Shown: positions 33,109 to 44,362, counted from the first letter of the stretch. The stretch: 64,000 nucleotides of DNA from Gonocerus acuteangulatus (GCA_946811695.1 OX328128.1:73654923-73718922), one strand, 5' to 3'. Notes: generated by a model from the letters alone, not told the origin. Numbers and translations are program-made.

Positions 33109-33476
33109 AATAGGCGGAAGGTCATGCATATATAAATCTCATCCACTTCACTTCATATGCTGAATTTTATGCTCTACATGTTTCGCGTGTCTTGACGCCT
33201 CTTCAGGAGCAACTTAATTGCATATACATAAATTTAGTCTTAGCTGCGGAAGACCTTCCACAGGTAGGGCCACGTCCATATTAATTCATTGTAGTATTAT
33301 GGGCGTGGCCCTAACTGTGAAAGGTCTTCCGTAGCTAAGGCTAAATTTATGTATATGTAAAATTAAGTAGCTCCTGAAGAGGCGTGAAGAGACGCGAAAC
33401 ATGTAGACCATAAAATAAAATATAGCATATAAAGTGAAGTTGACAAGTTTTATATATGCATGACCTTCCGCCTATT
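33109..33476. repeat. Fold-back element, ~170-bp arms, with paired ribozyme-like motifs
   Basis: AATAGGCGGAAGGTCATGCA at 33109 mirrors TGCATGACCTTCCGCCTATT at 33457-33476. The arms stay complementary, with mismatches and small gaps, to about 33277/33301, around a ~23-nt loop. Each arm carries a CTGAAGA...GAAACATGTAGA block: in the left arm on the minus strand (about 33183-33218), in the right arm on plus (about 33375-33412). The two copies are arranged head to head. No ORF. Confidence 0.8.
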
Positions 33477-33746
33477 AGAATAATATATTGAGGGAAAAAA
33501 GGGTCACAATTTTATAATAACAAAGAAAATAAGTTGTAATTCTACAAAACAAAATGGCAGTATTGTATCTGACGAACAGTCTTCTTTTTTTTATTTATTT
33601 ATTGAATATTTACAATCTGTATAAATATGTTTACATATAATACAATAAGAAAATATATATTTCATAAACTATTGCACATGGAAGAAGAGAGGGGAGAAGA
33701 CAGCCATTGCTGAAACTCCCTAAGGAATTAATAATGCTTTTAAGTC

Positions 33747-35345
33747 TTACAGTTGGTCTCTAGGCCACTTTCTTTTCAGGCGTCTCGGGGGATTGGAAGG
33801 GATCGCAACTGTGGAAAGGGATTGGGCAAGGGGATTGGGATGAAAGGATAGCTTGGAATGAAAAGTGGAGAAGCGGGTTTTAGCTAATTCAGCGACAAAA
33901 GGAATTTCGAGGTCTCGGTGGATGATATTATTGTTGACGTAAAAGGGAGCATTAAGGATCCGGCGAAGGACTTTGGACTGGAAGGTTTGGATTCGGTTTA
34001 TGTTGGAAGATTTTGCTGTACCCCATAGTTCTATGCCGTATGTCCAAATCGGTTTAATAATAGTTTTGTTGATTGTTAGATTGTTTCAGTTCTGAGTTTT
34101 GATTTGGGACCTATTAGTCGTCAAACAACACAAAATATGCACCAAAATATGTACCAACTGTGAATTGGAGGAAGAAGACTTGGAGCATCTGCTGTGGCGA
34201 TGTCCTGAATACTCCAATCTCAGAAATACTCTGAAACCCATTATTGATGAACACACCAACAACTCCGCAACTTATTATTTCCTGACCACCTCTAACATCA
34301 CCGATATAAATGCCTTTTGCATTTACCTGGAGAATATACTGAAGAAAAGAGGCAACCGCAATGAATTGTGGCTGAACCGAACAATCAGTTCTTAATTAAT
34401 TTATATTATAAAAGTTTACTTTATTTTATTTATTTATTTTTTTTATAAGAGTCTACTCTAATTTACGTACAATGATCTGTATATACTTACCCCGGTCATA
34501 TTTGTAAGAACAATGTTCAATCACAAATAAATATTATTATTATTAAGTAGGCCGTAGCGTCTGTTTAGCTCTTGTCGTTTTGTTTTTGTGTGTGTGTTCC
34601 AAATAAGTCTCTTGTCAAGGTGGACGCCTAGGTATCGAACAACATCAGATTTGGGAATGAGGGATTCGTTAAGCGTAACAGGTGGGCACTCAGTGCGCCG
34701 CAGTGTGAATGTGACGTGCTTGCATTTCTCGGCGTTAACTTTAATTCGCCACTTCTTTAGCCAATTCTCAATTTCCAAGAGATGATTCTGGAGCACTTCT
34801 GAGGCTTGCTGCGGGTTGGCGGAACAGGAAAGCACTGCAGTATCATCTGCAAAAGTTGTGGTAATGGTACTGGGATTAGTGGGGATATCAGCGGAGAAGA
34901 TGGAGTAGAGGAGAGGGGCTAGGATGCTGCCTTGGGGTACTCCAGCAGACACGTGGCGGGATGAAGAATTCGATGCATTGTATTGGATATGAAACAGGCG
35001 GGATGAAAGAAAGGATTTTAGGATTAAGTAGTAGGTGATGGGGAGAAAACGCTTGAGCTTATAAAGGAGGCCCGGATGCCAGACTCGGTCAAAGGCCTGG
35101 GCTACATCTAGAAAGACTCCAGAACAGAAGTCCTTATGCTCAAGCGTTGAAGAAATTGTTTCTACAACTCGGAAAGCTTGTTGGGTCGTAGAGTGGAGTG
35201 ATCGGAAGCCAAACTGATGAGTTGGAATGATACCAGAGGATTCAACTATGGGAAGGATACGTTTGTACAGAAGTTTTTCAAGGATTTTAGAAAGGATGGT
35301 TAACAAACTAATTGGGCGGTAGGATGATGTTTTGCCCTATAACAT
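33747..35345 (-). pseudogene. Jockey-like reverse transcriptase, C-terminal part, interrupted
   Basis: The enzyme copies element RNA at a nicked target site. The upper segment (35345 to 34547) reads SYRPISLLTILSKILEKLL, FGFRSLHSTTQQ, VFLDVAQAFDRVWHPGLL (first catalytic Asp), GVPQGSILAPLLYSIFSADI and the FADDTAV motif holding the catalytic Asp pair, then WRIKVNAEKCKHVTF and YLGVHLD. The frame is open there and keeps all RT motifs visible after the truncation. The lower segment (about 34083 to the stop at 33749-33747) reads PIWTYGIELWGTAKSSNINR, IQTFQSKVLR and RRLKRKWPRDQL, the usual Jockey-clade end. Between them lies a foreign LINE end of ~460 bp. N-terminal RT motifs, the endonuclease and ORF1 are absent, so the copy was dead on arrival. 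No natural start codon is present. Confidence 0.85.
34088..34546 (+). pseudogene. LINE 3' end nested in the Jockey-like copy
   Basis: The plus-strand frame reads ICTNCELEEEDLEHLLWRCP (CxxC...H...C knuckle), EYSNLRNTL and onward to NELWLNRTISS with a stop near 34395. About 150 bp of 3' UTR and a short (ATT)n tail, AATATTATTATTATTA, follow. A knuckle after RNase H and a simple-repeat tail fit I/Jockey-group LINEs. It is a heavily 5'-truncated insertion of only ~460 bp, antisense to and interrupting the RT gene. A target duplication is not obvious. Confidence 0.75.
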
Positions 35346-35359
35346 ACAGTCTTCTTTTT

Positions 35360-36245
35360 CGTACCAGGATAACGCGCATGCGCGAACGTTAGCGGACACA
35401 TTTTTGTAACGTTTTTTTTCAGTTTAGTCATCGGTAAAAGATATTTATGCTAAAAATGTTCAAACACGATTGAACAACTTCGGTGTTGGAGGTTTTTTCC
35501 TCCCGCACCACTGGGCAGCGCCCCAGAATTTAACGACACGTATTAGCTGCTTTCTTCCCTGTACTGGTCAGCAAAGTAACTATTTTTTTATTTTTAAATT
35601 TGTTTATAAGTGAATTATGATGTCGTCAAGGTATCTCCTCGCTGGAATAAACTATATTATTTCCTTTGGGATAGTTAGAGTTGAATATACACGCTTTAAC
35701 ATTCTAGTTCCTCTGAATAATTCTTTTTTTTGTAGATGTCTTTCATAATTATTTAGCACCAGTTCAGTTTATATATTACATATAAATGTTTCTTATTTCA
35801 TTCACTCAGATGTATGCACGTTTTGCCCTTTTCATAACCACAAGCGCATAATGGGATAACCGCCCTCTCTTTGTCCCCTCTTGTAAAAGGAGCCAATTTC
35901 TTCCACTGGGATTTGATAGCTTCCGGAGTTTCTAGGGTGCTAGTCGGAGGCCGCGTGCTTCGTCCAGAAATAATCGCTCCACAGATTTTTTATTTGCTAC
36001 TGCTGCTTCAACGTTAAAAAAAGTTTTAAACGAGCATTTCATGTTCCTTTTAGTCGTTTTATGTTTACGTCTCCTTGCAGAGGAATGTTTCAGGTTTACA
36101 TATATTTTTTTTTTTGTTGTATGATAAAAATTAATTACATAGGAGGATAGTTTGAGTTTTACGTTACCAACACCCTAGTATTATAGTCCATTAAAATTAC
36201 GGCCTTTAACTTTTTATCACCAGCTGACTTAATTATTAAAAAAAA
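35360..36245. other. No gene recognised
   Basis: Begins with a piece (ACGCGCATGCGCGAACGTTA ... ATATTTATGCTAAAAATGTT, 35371-35460) that is a diverged copy of 36440-36560. The remainder is unassigned. Confidence 0.45.
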
Positions 36246-36269
36246 AGTTCATACATAGCCACTAGGCAT

Positions 36270-36565
36270 GCTAGAACACCTCTGTGCATACCCGAACGCC
36301 TCTGCGCATGCGCGAACGCTTCTGCGCAAGTCCAAACGCTAATGCCATGCCCGAACGCCATTGCCCATGCGTAACACCACTGCGCATGCGCAAGCACCAC
36401 TGCCATTCGCGAAGGCCAGTGCGCATGCGCGAACGCTACTGCGCGTGCGCTAACACTATTGAGCTCGCGCGAACGCCAGCGGACACTTTTTTGTGACACT
36501 TCTTTGTAACGTTTTTTTCCAGTTCGGTCACCACTAAAGCATATTTATGCTAAAAAAGTTACAAG
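36270..36565. repeat. GCGCATGCGC-rich minisatellite and flank
   Basis: An irregular unit of about 24 bp, roughly ACTGCGCATGCGCGAACGCC, repeats ten or so times with substitutions (36288-36480), followed by GCGGACACTTTTTTGTGACA. It is the most CpG-dense stretch outside the LTR element. Single-copy kin lies at 35371. The palindrome GCGCATGCGC is the NRF-1 binding core in animals; function here is unproven. Alanine-rich frames through it are artefacts. Confidence 0.75.
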
Positions 36566-36769
36566 ATATATTACCCATTAAAGGAAGTAGGATTGAATAA
36601 CAAATTATTTACAACTTATTAATAATTTGTTTTTTTGAGTAAAAGGGCCGATTTAGTTTTTTTTGTATTTGTAGAACACATCTTTAGTAGTAGAATAAGA
36701 TTTCAATGAATTTTCAACCGTTGGAGCACATTAATAATTTGTGTCCAGAGTAAATCCTCTCAGCATGGA

Positions 36770-36772
<3 letters not shown>

Positions 36773-36863
<91 letters not shown>
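36773..36863. repeat. (TA)n-(GA)n microsatellite
   Basis: About 29 TA units followed by about 15 GA units. Confidence 0.95.
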
Positions 36864-36866
<3 letters not shown>

Positions 36867-37352
36867 TAAAATAAAATATGGGGAAGGAGTACTTTTGCTA
36901 GCATATAATCCTGACGGCCAGTTGGCTTGACGTCCATAACGAATTTCAACGAATGCCTTTTGGTCTGCGAACTACCCTTCCTCTCCCGACCTTCCTTCAA
37001 GACGGCCCATGAATACGAGATCAGAACCCCTCCCACCGTCTTACGTGCCCAGAAATACCGAAGCTCCTTGGAAAATATAAATCACATGTAAGAATCGTCA
37101 GTCGAGTCATGACTCCCTCTCCACCCGAGGGACGATGAATGGAACCCGCGAAAAATTACGCGCCTAAAAAGGGGTCGATCCATTTAGGCGCGGAATTTAC
37201 TGGTCCGTTGGATGGGAATTACGTGCGGGGGTGCTTAATGGCTCCTGGTCGGCCTGACAATTTGATAAACGCCTAAAATGAATCAGGCTAAAAATCATTC
37301 AATTTTTAACATAAATCGTTAGTTTTTCTTCATTATTTTTTTTATTATAAGT
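36864..37352. other. No gene recognised
   Basis: Moderate-GC sequence without domains that I can identify. Confidence 0.35.
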
Positions 37353-37500
37353 AGGATCCCCCGAGGTCTAGTAGCTAACGTCTTTGATTCTCAAACGAGA
37401 GATGTGGGTTCGAGTTCCGCCTACAGCAGGGATTTTTTTAAGTAGTTAGGGTGGTAACCAGTAGACACCCCGGTGGCCTAGATATCCGTGCACAAAAAAA
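37353..37500 (+). mobile_element. tRNA-derived SINE, third type
   Basis: The head GGATCCCCCGAGGTCTAGTA with box B GTGGGTTCGAGTTCCGCC is followed by AGGGTGGTAACCAGTAGACA and an A run. The GGGTGGTAACC body word is shared with family 1 and the 5S-headed SINE, although the heads differ. Confidence 0.7.
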
Positions 37501-38099
37501 AAGTCCAATACTAGTGGAACTGTTTCATTTCAGCGCATTTCCGTTCATATGCCTAGTGTTATTTTTATCGTAATAAAAGCAAGACACGTTTTGGTCTTTC
37601 GTGAGAAATATACAATTAAAGTAATATAATATTTTAAGAGCCACAACAGGTAACTCATTATATCCTAAGCGGAAATTTCTCCACCGTCTTTCTCAACGTT
37701 CGCTCTTAGAAACTCTATAAGAATGTGTCTCATTTTTGGTAAAATGATTGCAAAGAAACCGTAAATCTTGGGGTTTAGCGTCTATAGCCTTCGAGCTTTT
37801 CTTTTTATAATTTTGTTGATTAAGTAGATGGAATAAGTTCCTCTTTAAGGGTATTAAGGATGAAATTAGAACAAGATATAAGAATTGTCACTGAGGTTTT
37901 TCATTCATCCCAACTAATATTTTGGTTACATATGGAGTAGAGGAAGTACTAGATGAAACTTAACAAACGTAATAAATGTTGAGACATTCTTATATTTTCT
38001 TCTCACTTAATAAGCACATTACAATGTTCTGGCTGCCAGGTCATGGCAGGGAAAAGATTTGCATGTAAAACCTGCTATAAGACAACACGAGCGACAAAA
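37501..38099. other. GCGC-end repeat fragments, no gene
   Basis: AAGTCCAATACTAGTGGAAC and TCAGCGCATTTCCGTTCAT (37500-37550) resemble the family end seen at 26098 and 42283. The rest is unassigned. Confidence 0.45.
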
Positions 38100-38375
38100 C
38101 AAATGATAATAAATTATTGGCAAGTCAGCTGGATTCAATAACCGGCAATAAAGTACGTACAATCAAGAATACAACTCAGGAGTGAACATCCAGCTGCCGA
38201 GACAACAGGTGAGAGGACATTGTACTTGTTCGACTTCCGAATTGGCCACACAAGACTAAAAAACGAATATCTCCTGACAGGACTTAACAAACCAATTTCT
38301 TATACATGCAATACAGACTTTATTGTAAATCACCTACTTACGGAGTGCAGAAGACGATAAAACCTAAATATTCCA
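38100..38375 (+). pseudogene. LINE ORF2 tail (RNase H-side, zinc knuckle), relic
   Basis: The frame reads ERTLYLFDFRIGHTRLKNEY, then LLTGLNKPISYTCNTDFIVN and HLLTECRRR before a stop. 'RIGHTRL...YLL.G...P..C..C...T..H.L..C' is the segment directly after the RNase H domain in I/Jockey-type LINEs. One knuckle cysteine is lost (CNTDF), and upstream stops mark it as dead. Continuing matches beyond the stop (EMNELLRNS) suggest the same family as 2440-2652. Confidence 0.7.
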
Positions 38376-38879
38376 CACGAAATGAACGAGTTGTTAAGGA
38401 ACTCGCAAGCCAGTACATAAACACAATACTCACTTACTTGCAGAACACTAAACTATACACTCGCGTTTGAAGACATCTGCTGAATAACCAGAGGCTTCCG
38501 GGCATATTACAGACATCCCCAAACCTCTGTTTATGGGAATAATTGAATCGAGTATTCATCTGCTGGTTCCTGGTTTTTCCATATACTTCGTTTCTGAATA
38601 CCCAAACAGAAAATTAGTTTTGAAAGGTATTTCTATCAATTTTTATGGTAAAAGGCTACAGAACTCGCTTAAAAAATGGTTTCATTCGTTTTCCTACGTT
38701 AAGGAATCTTTCGCACAAATTTCGCTCCAAAAACCACGTTCCAGTAAACGGATTCAACTGGTTAATGAACTTGACCTTTTAAATGAGAAGAAAGATTTCT
38801 GTACCAAATGTTATCAAAATCGAAACATTTTTGAGCCGATGAGGAATTTCTTAATAATTCAAACCCCCCGAAAAGTACT

Positions 38880-39365
38880 TAAAATTTGAATATGTAAAAA
38901 AACTTTCTTAGCGAGTGTTTACACTCTAAACGTAGTGTCCGTGCAAAATTTCAAATTTTTGTGTCAAGTGGTTCGGGATATTATTACCTCGGGTGGGCCA
39001 TCACCAGAGCGTACACTCCATGAGGGGCAAAATCACATTTTATTTCTATTAATTCAAGGACTGCCATCTTAGTGGAAATTAACCTCAATTAAAAATAATA
39101 CTATGAAATAGATAATGTAAGGTAACAGCTGTTCTCTTATCGTCCCAGCAACGCTTGCTGCCTAGGCTTGCATGCTCTAAACAACTCAAACTTTAAACCC
39201 CTCTAAAAATACTTAAAAATTTGAATATCAAAAAATCCTTTCTTAGCGAGCGTCTAAGTTCTATAGGGAGTGTCCATGCAAAATTTCAAAGTTTTCTGTC
39301 GAGCGGTTTGGGCTGGGCGATGATAGGTCAGTGAGTGAGTGGTATTTGACAAATATATAGTATAT
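38880..39365 (-). repeat. Dispersed repeat with conserved short ORF start, copy 2
   Basis: Inverted relative of 1325-1745. It contains two direct copies (332 bp apart) of a segment with TTTCTTAGCGAG...GTCC(G/A)TGCAAAATTTCAAA, so part of the family is tandemly duplicated here. The minus-strand ORF start MAVLELIEIKCDFAP lies near 39075. Ends near TCAGTGAGTGAGTGGTATTT. Confidence 0.6.
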
Positions 39366-39729
39366 ATATATATTCCCCCCTTCTAAAAGTACCCCTTTTA
39401 GAAGGCAGTTTATTGTACTACATGTATCATACAAGGTAAAGTTTCACGTGCATGTTTTTCTTCTTATTATCTTAGTTATTTTTGTTCCCTTTAGGATTTT
39501 AGTTATGTTTCCATATATATTATTCACGTTAAATTAAAACAATTAGTATACAACAAGGAGTATTAAAAAATAAACTTATATATTCAGTAAGGTCCGCCTT
39601 ACTTCAATAAAAATGCAATTTTTCATTTTTCGCTCAAGCGTTGAATAATTTCTTTGCATAATGTTAAGAACAATTTTTAATTATTAAAAAACAATTCATT
39701 TTCTATAATAGGCCAATTGGTTATTTTCT

Positions 39730-40075
39730 TTTTAATTCGGTTCCTGTATTCGTTGAACAGTGTACAATTGTATATGATGTGGTGTGCTGTCTGTTCTGTA
39801 TGTCTGACACAGGAGCACGAATTTTCTCTTTTTAATTTTAAATCTATTTAAATAGGATAGAAACGCCCCGTGTCCAGTGAGTACTTGTCTTGTGTAAAAA
39901 TTTGTTTGTATGTTTTTATTGTAAAAGTTGTGCATGATTGGAATAAATTTGTATAAATGGCGGCCTTTTTTAGAGGTATTCCATTTTTGCTGCCACTCTG
40001 CCATTGATTCTATTTTTAATATATATTTTAAATGAGTTTTTGAATTTTTTTTATAATCTACGGGTAGTGACGTAT
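39730..40075 (-). pseudogene. R1-like LINE ORF2 C-terminus, relic
   Basis: The minus-strand frame reads SMAEWQQKWNTSKKGRHLYK, FIPIMHNFYNK, TRQVLTGHGAFLSYLNRFKI and, after a frameshift near 39825, CSCVRHTEQTAHHIIYNC. 'WQ..W..S.KGR.TY..IP', 'LTGHG.F..YL.RF' and a C.C...T..H....C knuckle are the C-terminal hallmarks of R1-clade LINEs. The upstream part is replaced by a (TA)n tract at 40083. It is too short to act. Confidence 0.8.
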
Positions 40076-40079
40076 CTTT

Positions 40080-40082
<3 letters not shown>

Positions 40083-40147
<65 letters not shown>
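40083..40147. repeat. (TA)n microsatellite
   Basis: TA repeat with one CA break, truncating the R1-like relic. Confidence 0.95.
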
Positions 40148-40800
40148 CGGAAACACACCTAGAAATGATATTTCTTGACATTTTCCAAGCCAGTTACGAC
40201 GATTGAACATCTGTCTTCTTCCCTGACTCATATCCGCTTGTCTGAACACCCGAATGGCACTCCAATATTGGATATCCGTCCTCTTTTCTCCCCTCACATC
40301 GGACTCCAATTTAATCGGTTCTTCCAATCTGCTATCTGGAGATATTTGACATCTATTTGAGAAAGACATTTGTCCGGACGATATATCTTCGGAGTTTCTT
40401 TTAAAGAGAACTTATCACGTCCAATGTGGTCTTCTTCTTTCCTGTCAGCACTTTCCGAAGAAATGTCTCTTTTAGCAATTCAGCCGAGTTGAACTAATGA
40501 AACAATCAACAAATTAAACGATACAAATAATCCTCTTCCTTCGCGTGTCTTGAAAAAACATTTTCCCCCCACGGTCACGCGAAAATGTTATTCATACAAA
40601 GGAAAATCTAAGTTACCTTATTATCATAAGAATTCCCTGAGATAATATTGTCCGCCGTAGCTTGCTGTATTTTTACAGTGCTCCTTGGCGATAAGGACAC
40701 AATATAAACAGTGTATTATACAATGTAAATTACTTATGAATAATGCATATACAAAATTCATGGCTTCATTCACTTAGTAATACCTCAGGTTTTTATCAGG
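40148..40800. other. No gene recognised
   Basis: Moderate-GC stretch around 40180-40370; open frames on both strands lack domains. Confidence 0.35.
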
Positions 40801-40807
40801 AAGCTGT

Positions 40808-40945
40808 TTTAGCGCGGTTCCTCCCTCCCCCATAGGGAGGAACCCCGCTTTATTGGGTTGATACAATGAAACAAACTGGAAGTGCCGACTAGAAAATTTC
40901 GCGTTTCAGAACCCCTAGAGACCAAAAATAACGGTGGTTCAAATT

Positions 40946-41002
<57 letters not shown>

Positions 41003-41760
41003 CTGTTCGCTCTCTAGCTAGAAGAAGAATGGTCCGATTTTGATGAAATTTGGTACAAAAATCCTTCGTCCAATTTGAAAGGTCAAGTTCGTTAACCAGC
41101 AAAATCCGCCTACTAGAAGATGGCGTTTGGGGCGAAATTCGCGCAAAAAAAATCGTAACGCTTACGTTTTTGAGGTAATAAGCGTCTAAGTACTCGTTTT
41201 ATATGATTCCTGGGCTAGGAAAACGAATGAAACCATTTTCAAGGCGATAGCTTTAACCGTTTTCGAGATAATTGGAAAAATATTTTTTGAATACCGTTTT
41301 TGGTTTGGGTACTTAGAATCATGGGATTCAGTTGAAACATTTTCTGCATGTTCTACTTTCATCAAAACTAATATGTTGAAATTTTGGTTACGTTTGGAGT
41401 TAAGGAAGGGTTAGAATAAAATATTTTATTAACAGACTTAAAAAGTTTTGGTAACTTTGTATATTTTCCTTAATATATCGAAAAAGGTTGAGAATCTTGG
41501 TAGACGAAAGAATACCATTAGAAAGCTTACTAAATGCTCTACAAAAAAGGTTCTGATGAAAGTTTTGATTAGGCGATGTCAATCGGAGAAATAAGTGCTT
41601 AAAACATTAAAGTAATTGATTTTGCTTATTCGAACTGTTCTTTTTGTCTGTTTTTATTCCTTGTTATTTTTTAATTGCTTATAGTTGGATAATGTATATT
41701 ACAATAAAACAGATTAGGCAAAATAAGAAAAACAATTCATTGTTAGAAATATAGCTTGCC
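40808..41760 (-). repeat. GCGC-end dispersed repeat, long copy 2
   Basis: Inverted homologue of 26675-27985. Its end TTTAGCGCGGTTCCTCCCTC is followed by a palindrome-like CCATAGGGAGGAACC. It includes the (TA)n tract at 40949-40998 at the same internal position as in copy 1. Minus-strand open frames with LVNELDLSNWTKDFCTKFHQ are conserved between both copies in sequence but carry no known domain. Confidence 0.8.
40949..40998. repeat. (TA)n microsatellite
   Basis: Internal to the GCGC-end repeat. Confidence 0.95.
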
Positions 41761-42078
41761 AAGAGAAAAAGATTCGTAGACGTCTTTTGAATAATTTCAA
41801 TTGCCTTTATGCTGTTGGTTTTTTTATTTTATTTTTTAATTGATTTTATCTGTAGAATTATTACTATAGTAAAATAACACAGGAATGTGTGAAAATATTT
41901 GATATTTTCCAATTCATTGAAACTTATGAAATGAAGTATCGGTAGAAGAGGATTCTAGGGTCTTGCGGACCTGACCCCAGGTATAGCCATAAAACCCTTT
42001 GAACAAAGGCCGAGGAAAATATTATCTGTTTCTATTCTATGCTTTTCAAATGAGAATAGGGATATGAACAGGAACCGG

Positions 42079-42239
42079 GGTCTCCCGTGGTCTAATGGCT
42101 TGCGCCTTGGATTCATAAGCGGGAGATGGTGGGTTCGATTCCCAACCTCCGGCAGGAATTTTATCATCCCACGGCTCGCTGGTGAAATTCCTCGCTACAC
42201 CCTGGATGTCGGCGCTAATGACCTAGATGTATATGTGCC

Positions 42240-42280
<41 letters not shown>
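42079..42280 (+). mobile_element. tRNA-derived SINE, family 2
   Basis: Starts GGTCTCCCGTGGTCTAATGG, with box B GGTGGGTTCGATTCCCAACC, the same body as 10252-10455 and a ~38-nt A tail. GGAACC lies on both sides (42071 and 42282) as a probable short duplication. It inserted into a GCGC-family end (GGAACCGCGCTAAGATGACG). Confidence 0.9.
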
Positions 42281-42281
<1 letters not shown>

Positions 42282-42339
42282 GGAACCGCGCTAAGATGAC
42301 GCAGTTCCTGCGAGTCGGACTTTTTTTCATATTACGGAA

Positions 42340-42657
42340 CACTTTGAAGTAGAAATCGACATTTTCGCAAAAAAACTTTTTACTCACTTAATTGTGGCTT
42401 AGGTGAATAATGCAATACACAATTTGTTACATGCATCATCTCAAAGGCAATTGGCATGTTTTCCCCTTACGAATTACGTGGTTTTCAATTGAGGGCGATG
42501 TAAAGCTTTATTTATTTGTTTGTTTCCTATTTGGTCATATATATATAACTATTTTATTTTTGTCAAAGCCTTATTAGCCAAATAATTTTACAATCCTTGT
42601 TTATTCTTGACCCGTTTTTGTCAACTATGGCAATTTCCTAAAAAGATAATCCCTGGT
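42340..42657. other. No gene recognised
   Basis: AT-rich; short TATATATATA at 42539. Confidence 0.4.
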
Positions 42658-42840
42658 GCCAACGGCCATAGCCACGTTGTATGCACGGGTTCCCGTTGAT
42701 CACCGAAGTTAAGCAACATCGGACGTGGCTAGTACCTGAATGGGTGACCGACCACGTGATGTTGGTAAGAAAAGGGTGGCGACCTGTAGATAGCCTGGCG
42801 TTAATAGCCCAAACACCGTTAAACACACCCACAAAAACAA
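42658..42840 (+). mobile_element. 5S rRNA-headed SINE
   Basis: GCCAACGGCCATAGCCACGT, GATCACCGAAGTTAAGCAAC and GGCTAGTACCTGAATGGGTG follow a 5S rRNA from 5' end to box C. It then reads GACCACGTGATGTTGG instead of the proper 3' stem partner of a working gene. It continues into AAAGGGTGGCGACCTGTAGA, the body element of the tRNA-headed SINEs. A 5S-type internal promoter would drive pol III transcription. Confidence 0.8.
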
Positions 42841-43341
42841 ATCTCTGATATTAAATTTATCAAACCATTAAATATTTACATGACAACAATTTATAATTCA
42901 TTAATATAAATTTAACTACATTTATTTTATTTTTATATTAACAAATCATGTATTTTATTAAATAATAACACATTATACACTCAAACAACATTCGCTTTGC
43001 AGTGGACTGTTTTACATTTTACATCAGCTATCATTGAATTTTGTTAACAGTATAAGGTGTTTTTCCTTCTTTTTTGTTAGTTTGTAAACAACTAATATGT
43101 GTATAATTTAATTTAATTTATAAGTTGGTTGTTTTTTTTTTTTAAATGAGATAAATTATATCAATGAATAATAAATTGAGGTAATATAAAAATGTCATGG
43201 TTCTTAGTTATTGTAAACATTAATTTGAGAGATAATTCTTTTAAAAAGAGGCCCGAGTTGACAGAAACGCGAAAAAAAAAAATGAGGAATGTTATGTAAA
43301 GAAATTTCGACTTATTACACATTTAAGGCCTTTACAGAAAC
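42841..43341. other. No gene recognised
   Basis: Very AT-rich, no coding signal. Confidence 0.4.
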
Positions 43342-43357
43342 TATATATATATATATA

Positions 43358-43414
<57 letters not shown>
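43342..43414. repeat. (TA)n microsatellite
   Basis: About 36 TA units with one TC interruption. Confidence 0.95.
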
Positions 43415-43417
<3 letters not shown>

Positions 43418-43728
43418 CAGAATATTACTACCTACAATACAACTGTATTTTGCAATTTGATATTAGTTCGTTACTTGTCCACGCCTCAGGTGTCCCCAGT
43501 TGTCAGCCGAATACCTTCCTCGAAGGAGGGATTCTAGGATGACCTGGAGTCACCTTACGCCACCCAAACACACCCTGCGACTAAAAGGAAGGATTGGAGG
43601 CAAATGAGACGTGGGTATTGATATCATGAGGAGAGAAAATATCCATCGATATCACTCGCACTTATTATAATTTCACTGATTTTTCACTCCAGGACAATGC
43701 ACTACCTTAGTAGACCCCGGGGCCACCA

Positions 43729-43783
<55 letters not shown>

Positions 43784-44362
43784 TATAAATGGCCGAACTA
43801 ATTTTAGTAGGTTATTGACTCTTGGAGAGAATTTTCCTAGCGGTTTATTAAATGGATGAGGCAATCAAGCTGACTGGGCACCACAATTTCCTTGAGATAT
43901 TGACCTGGGCTATAGGAGTCAATTAATTCCTGGCAACAATATCCAGTCGTAGTTCATTGTCTTTCCCCCTCATTGCCGACGGCTTCTTCATTTCCTCTGC
44001 TGGTCCCTTCTGGCAGGATTTCCGCAATATATATGGTACACCTTGTCGAGAATTTATTTCCAGGTCGATCGGTAGGGTTCATGCATCCCAGACACCAAAT
44101 CCGTCTAAAACTACATTGCTGAAGGATGTGCTGAAATGTATGAATGGAGCCCTCGTAAAAGGTTTTATACATTATAAATTATTTCTGCCGAATATTTTGG
44201 TAGTAATATAAAAAATGACGAGCATATTGGTTTTCGACTGAAAATGGAATAGAGCGCTGTGAACAACGACAGCCTATTAAAATAACGAGACACCAAACAT
44301 CCATTTTTTTTTTAATTCGTTCTACATTGTTATCTTAACTATTATATTTAAAATTTCTATCA
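43415..44362. other. No gene recognised
   Basis: Includes a (TA)n at 43731-43779. Open frames on both strands at 43954-44211 show no domain. Confidence 0.4.
43731..43779. repeat. (TA)n microsatellite
   Basis: Pure TA tract. Confidence 0.95.

Larger units (their letters stand above)
33576..35359 (-). mobile_element. 5'-truncated Jockey-like LINE with 14-bp target duplication
   Basis: ACAGTCTTCTTTTT lies at both ends (33576-33589 and 35346-35359). Between them on the minus strand run the C-terminal half of a reverse transcriptase, a C-terminal domain, a short 3' region and an A-rich end (AAATAAATAAAAAAAA). The 5' end is truncated inside the RT at about 35345, as is common for LINE copies. A second LINE end is inserted at 34088-34546. 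Confidence 0.85.

Noticed and set aside
33109..33476. Canonical hammerhead ribozyme call
   Set aside because: An extra nucleotide between CTGAAGA and stem II in both arms breaks the strict core, so I report it only as hammerhead-like.
42658..42768. Possible functional 5S rRNA gene
   Set aside because: The 3' region diverges and runs into the SINE body; no pol III T-run terminator follows directly.
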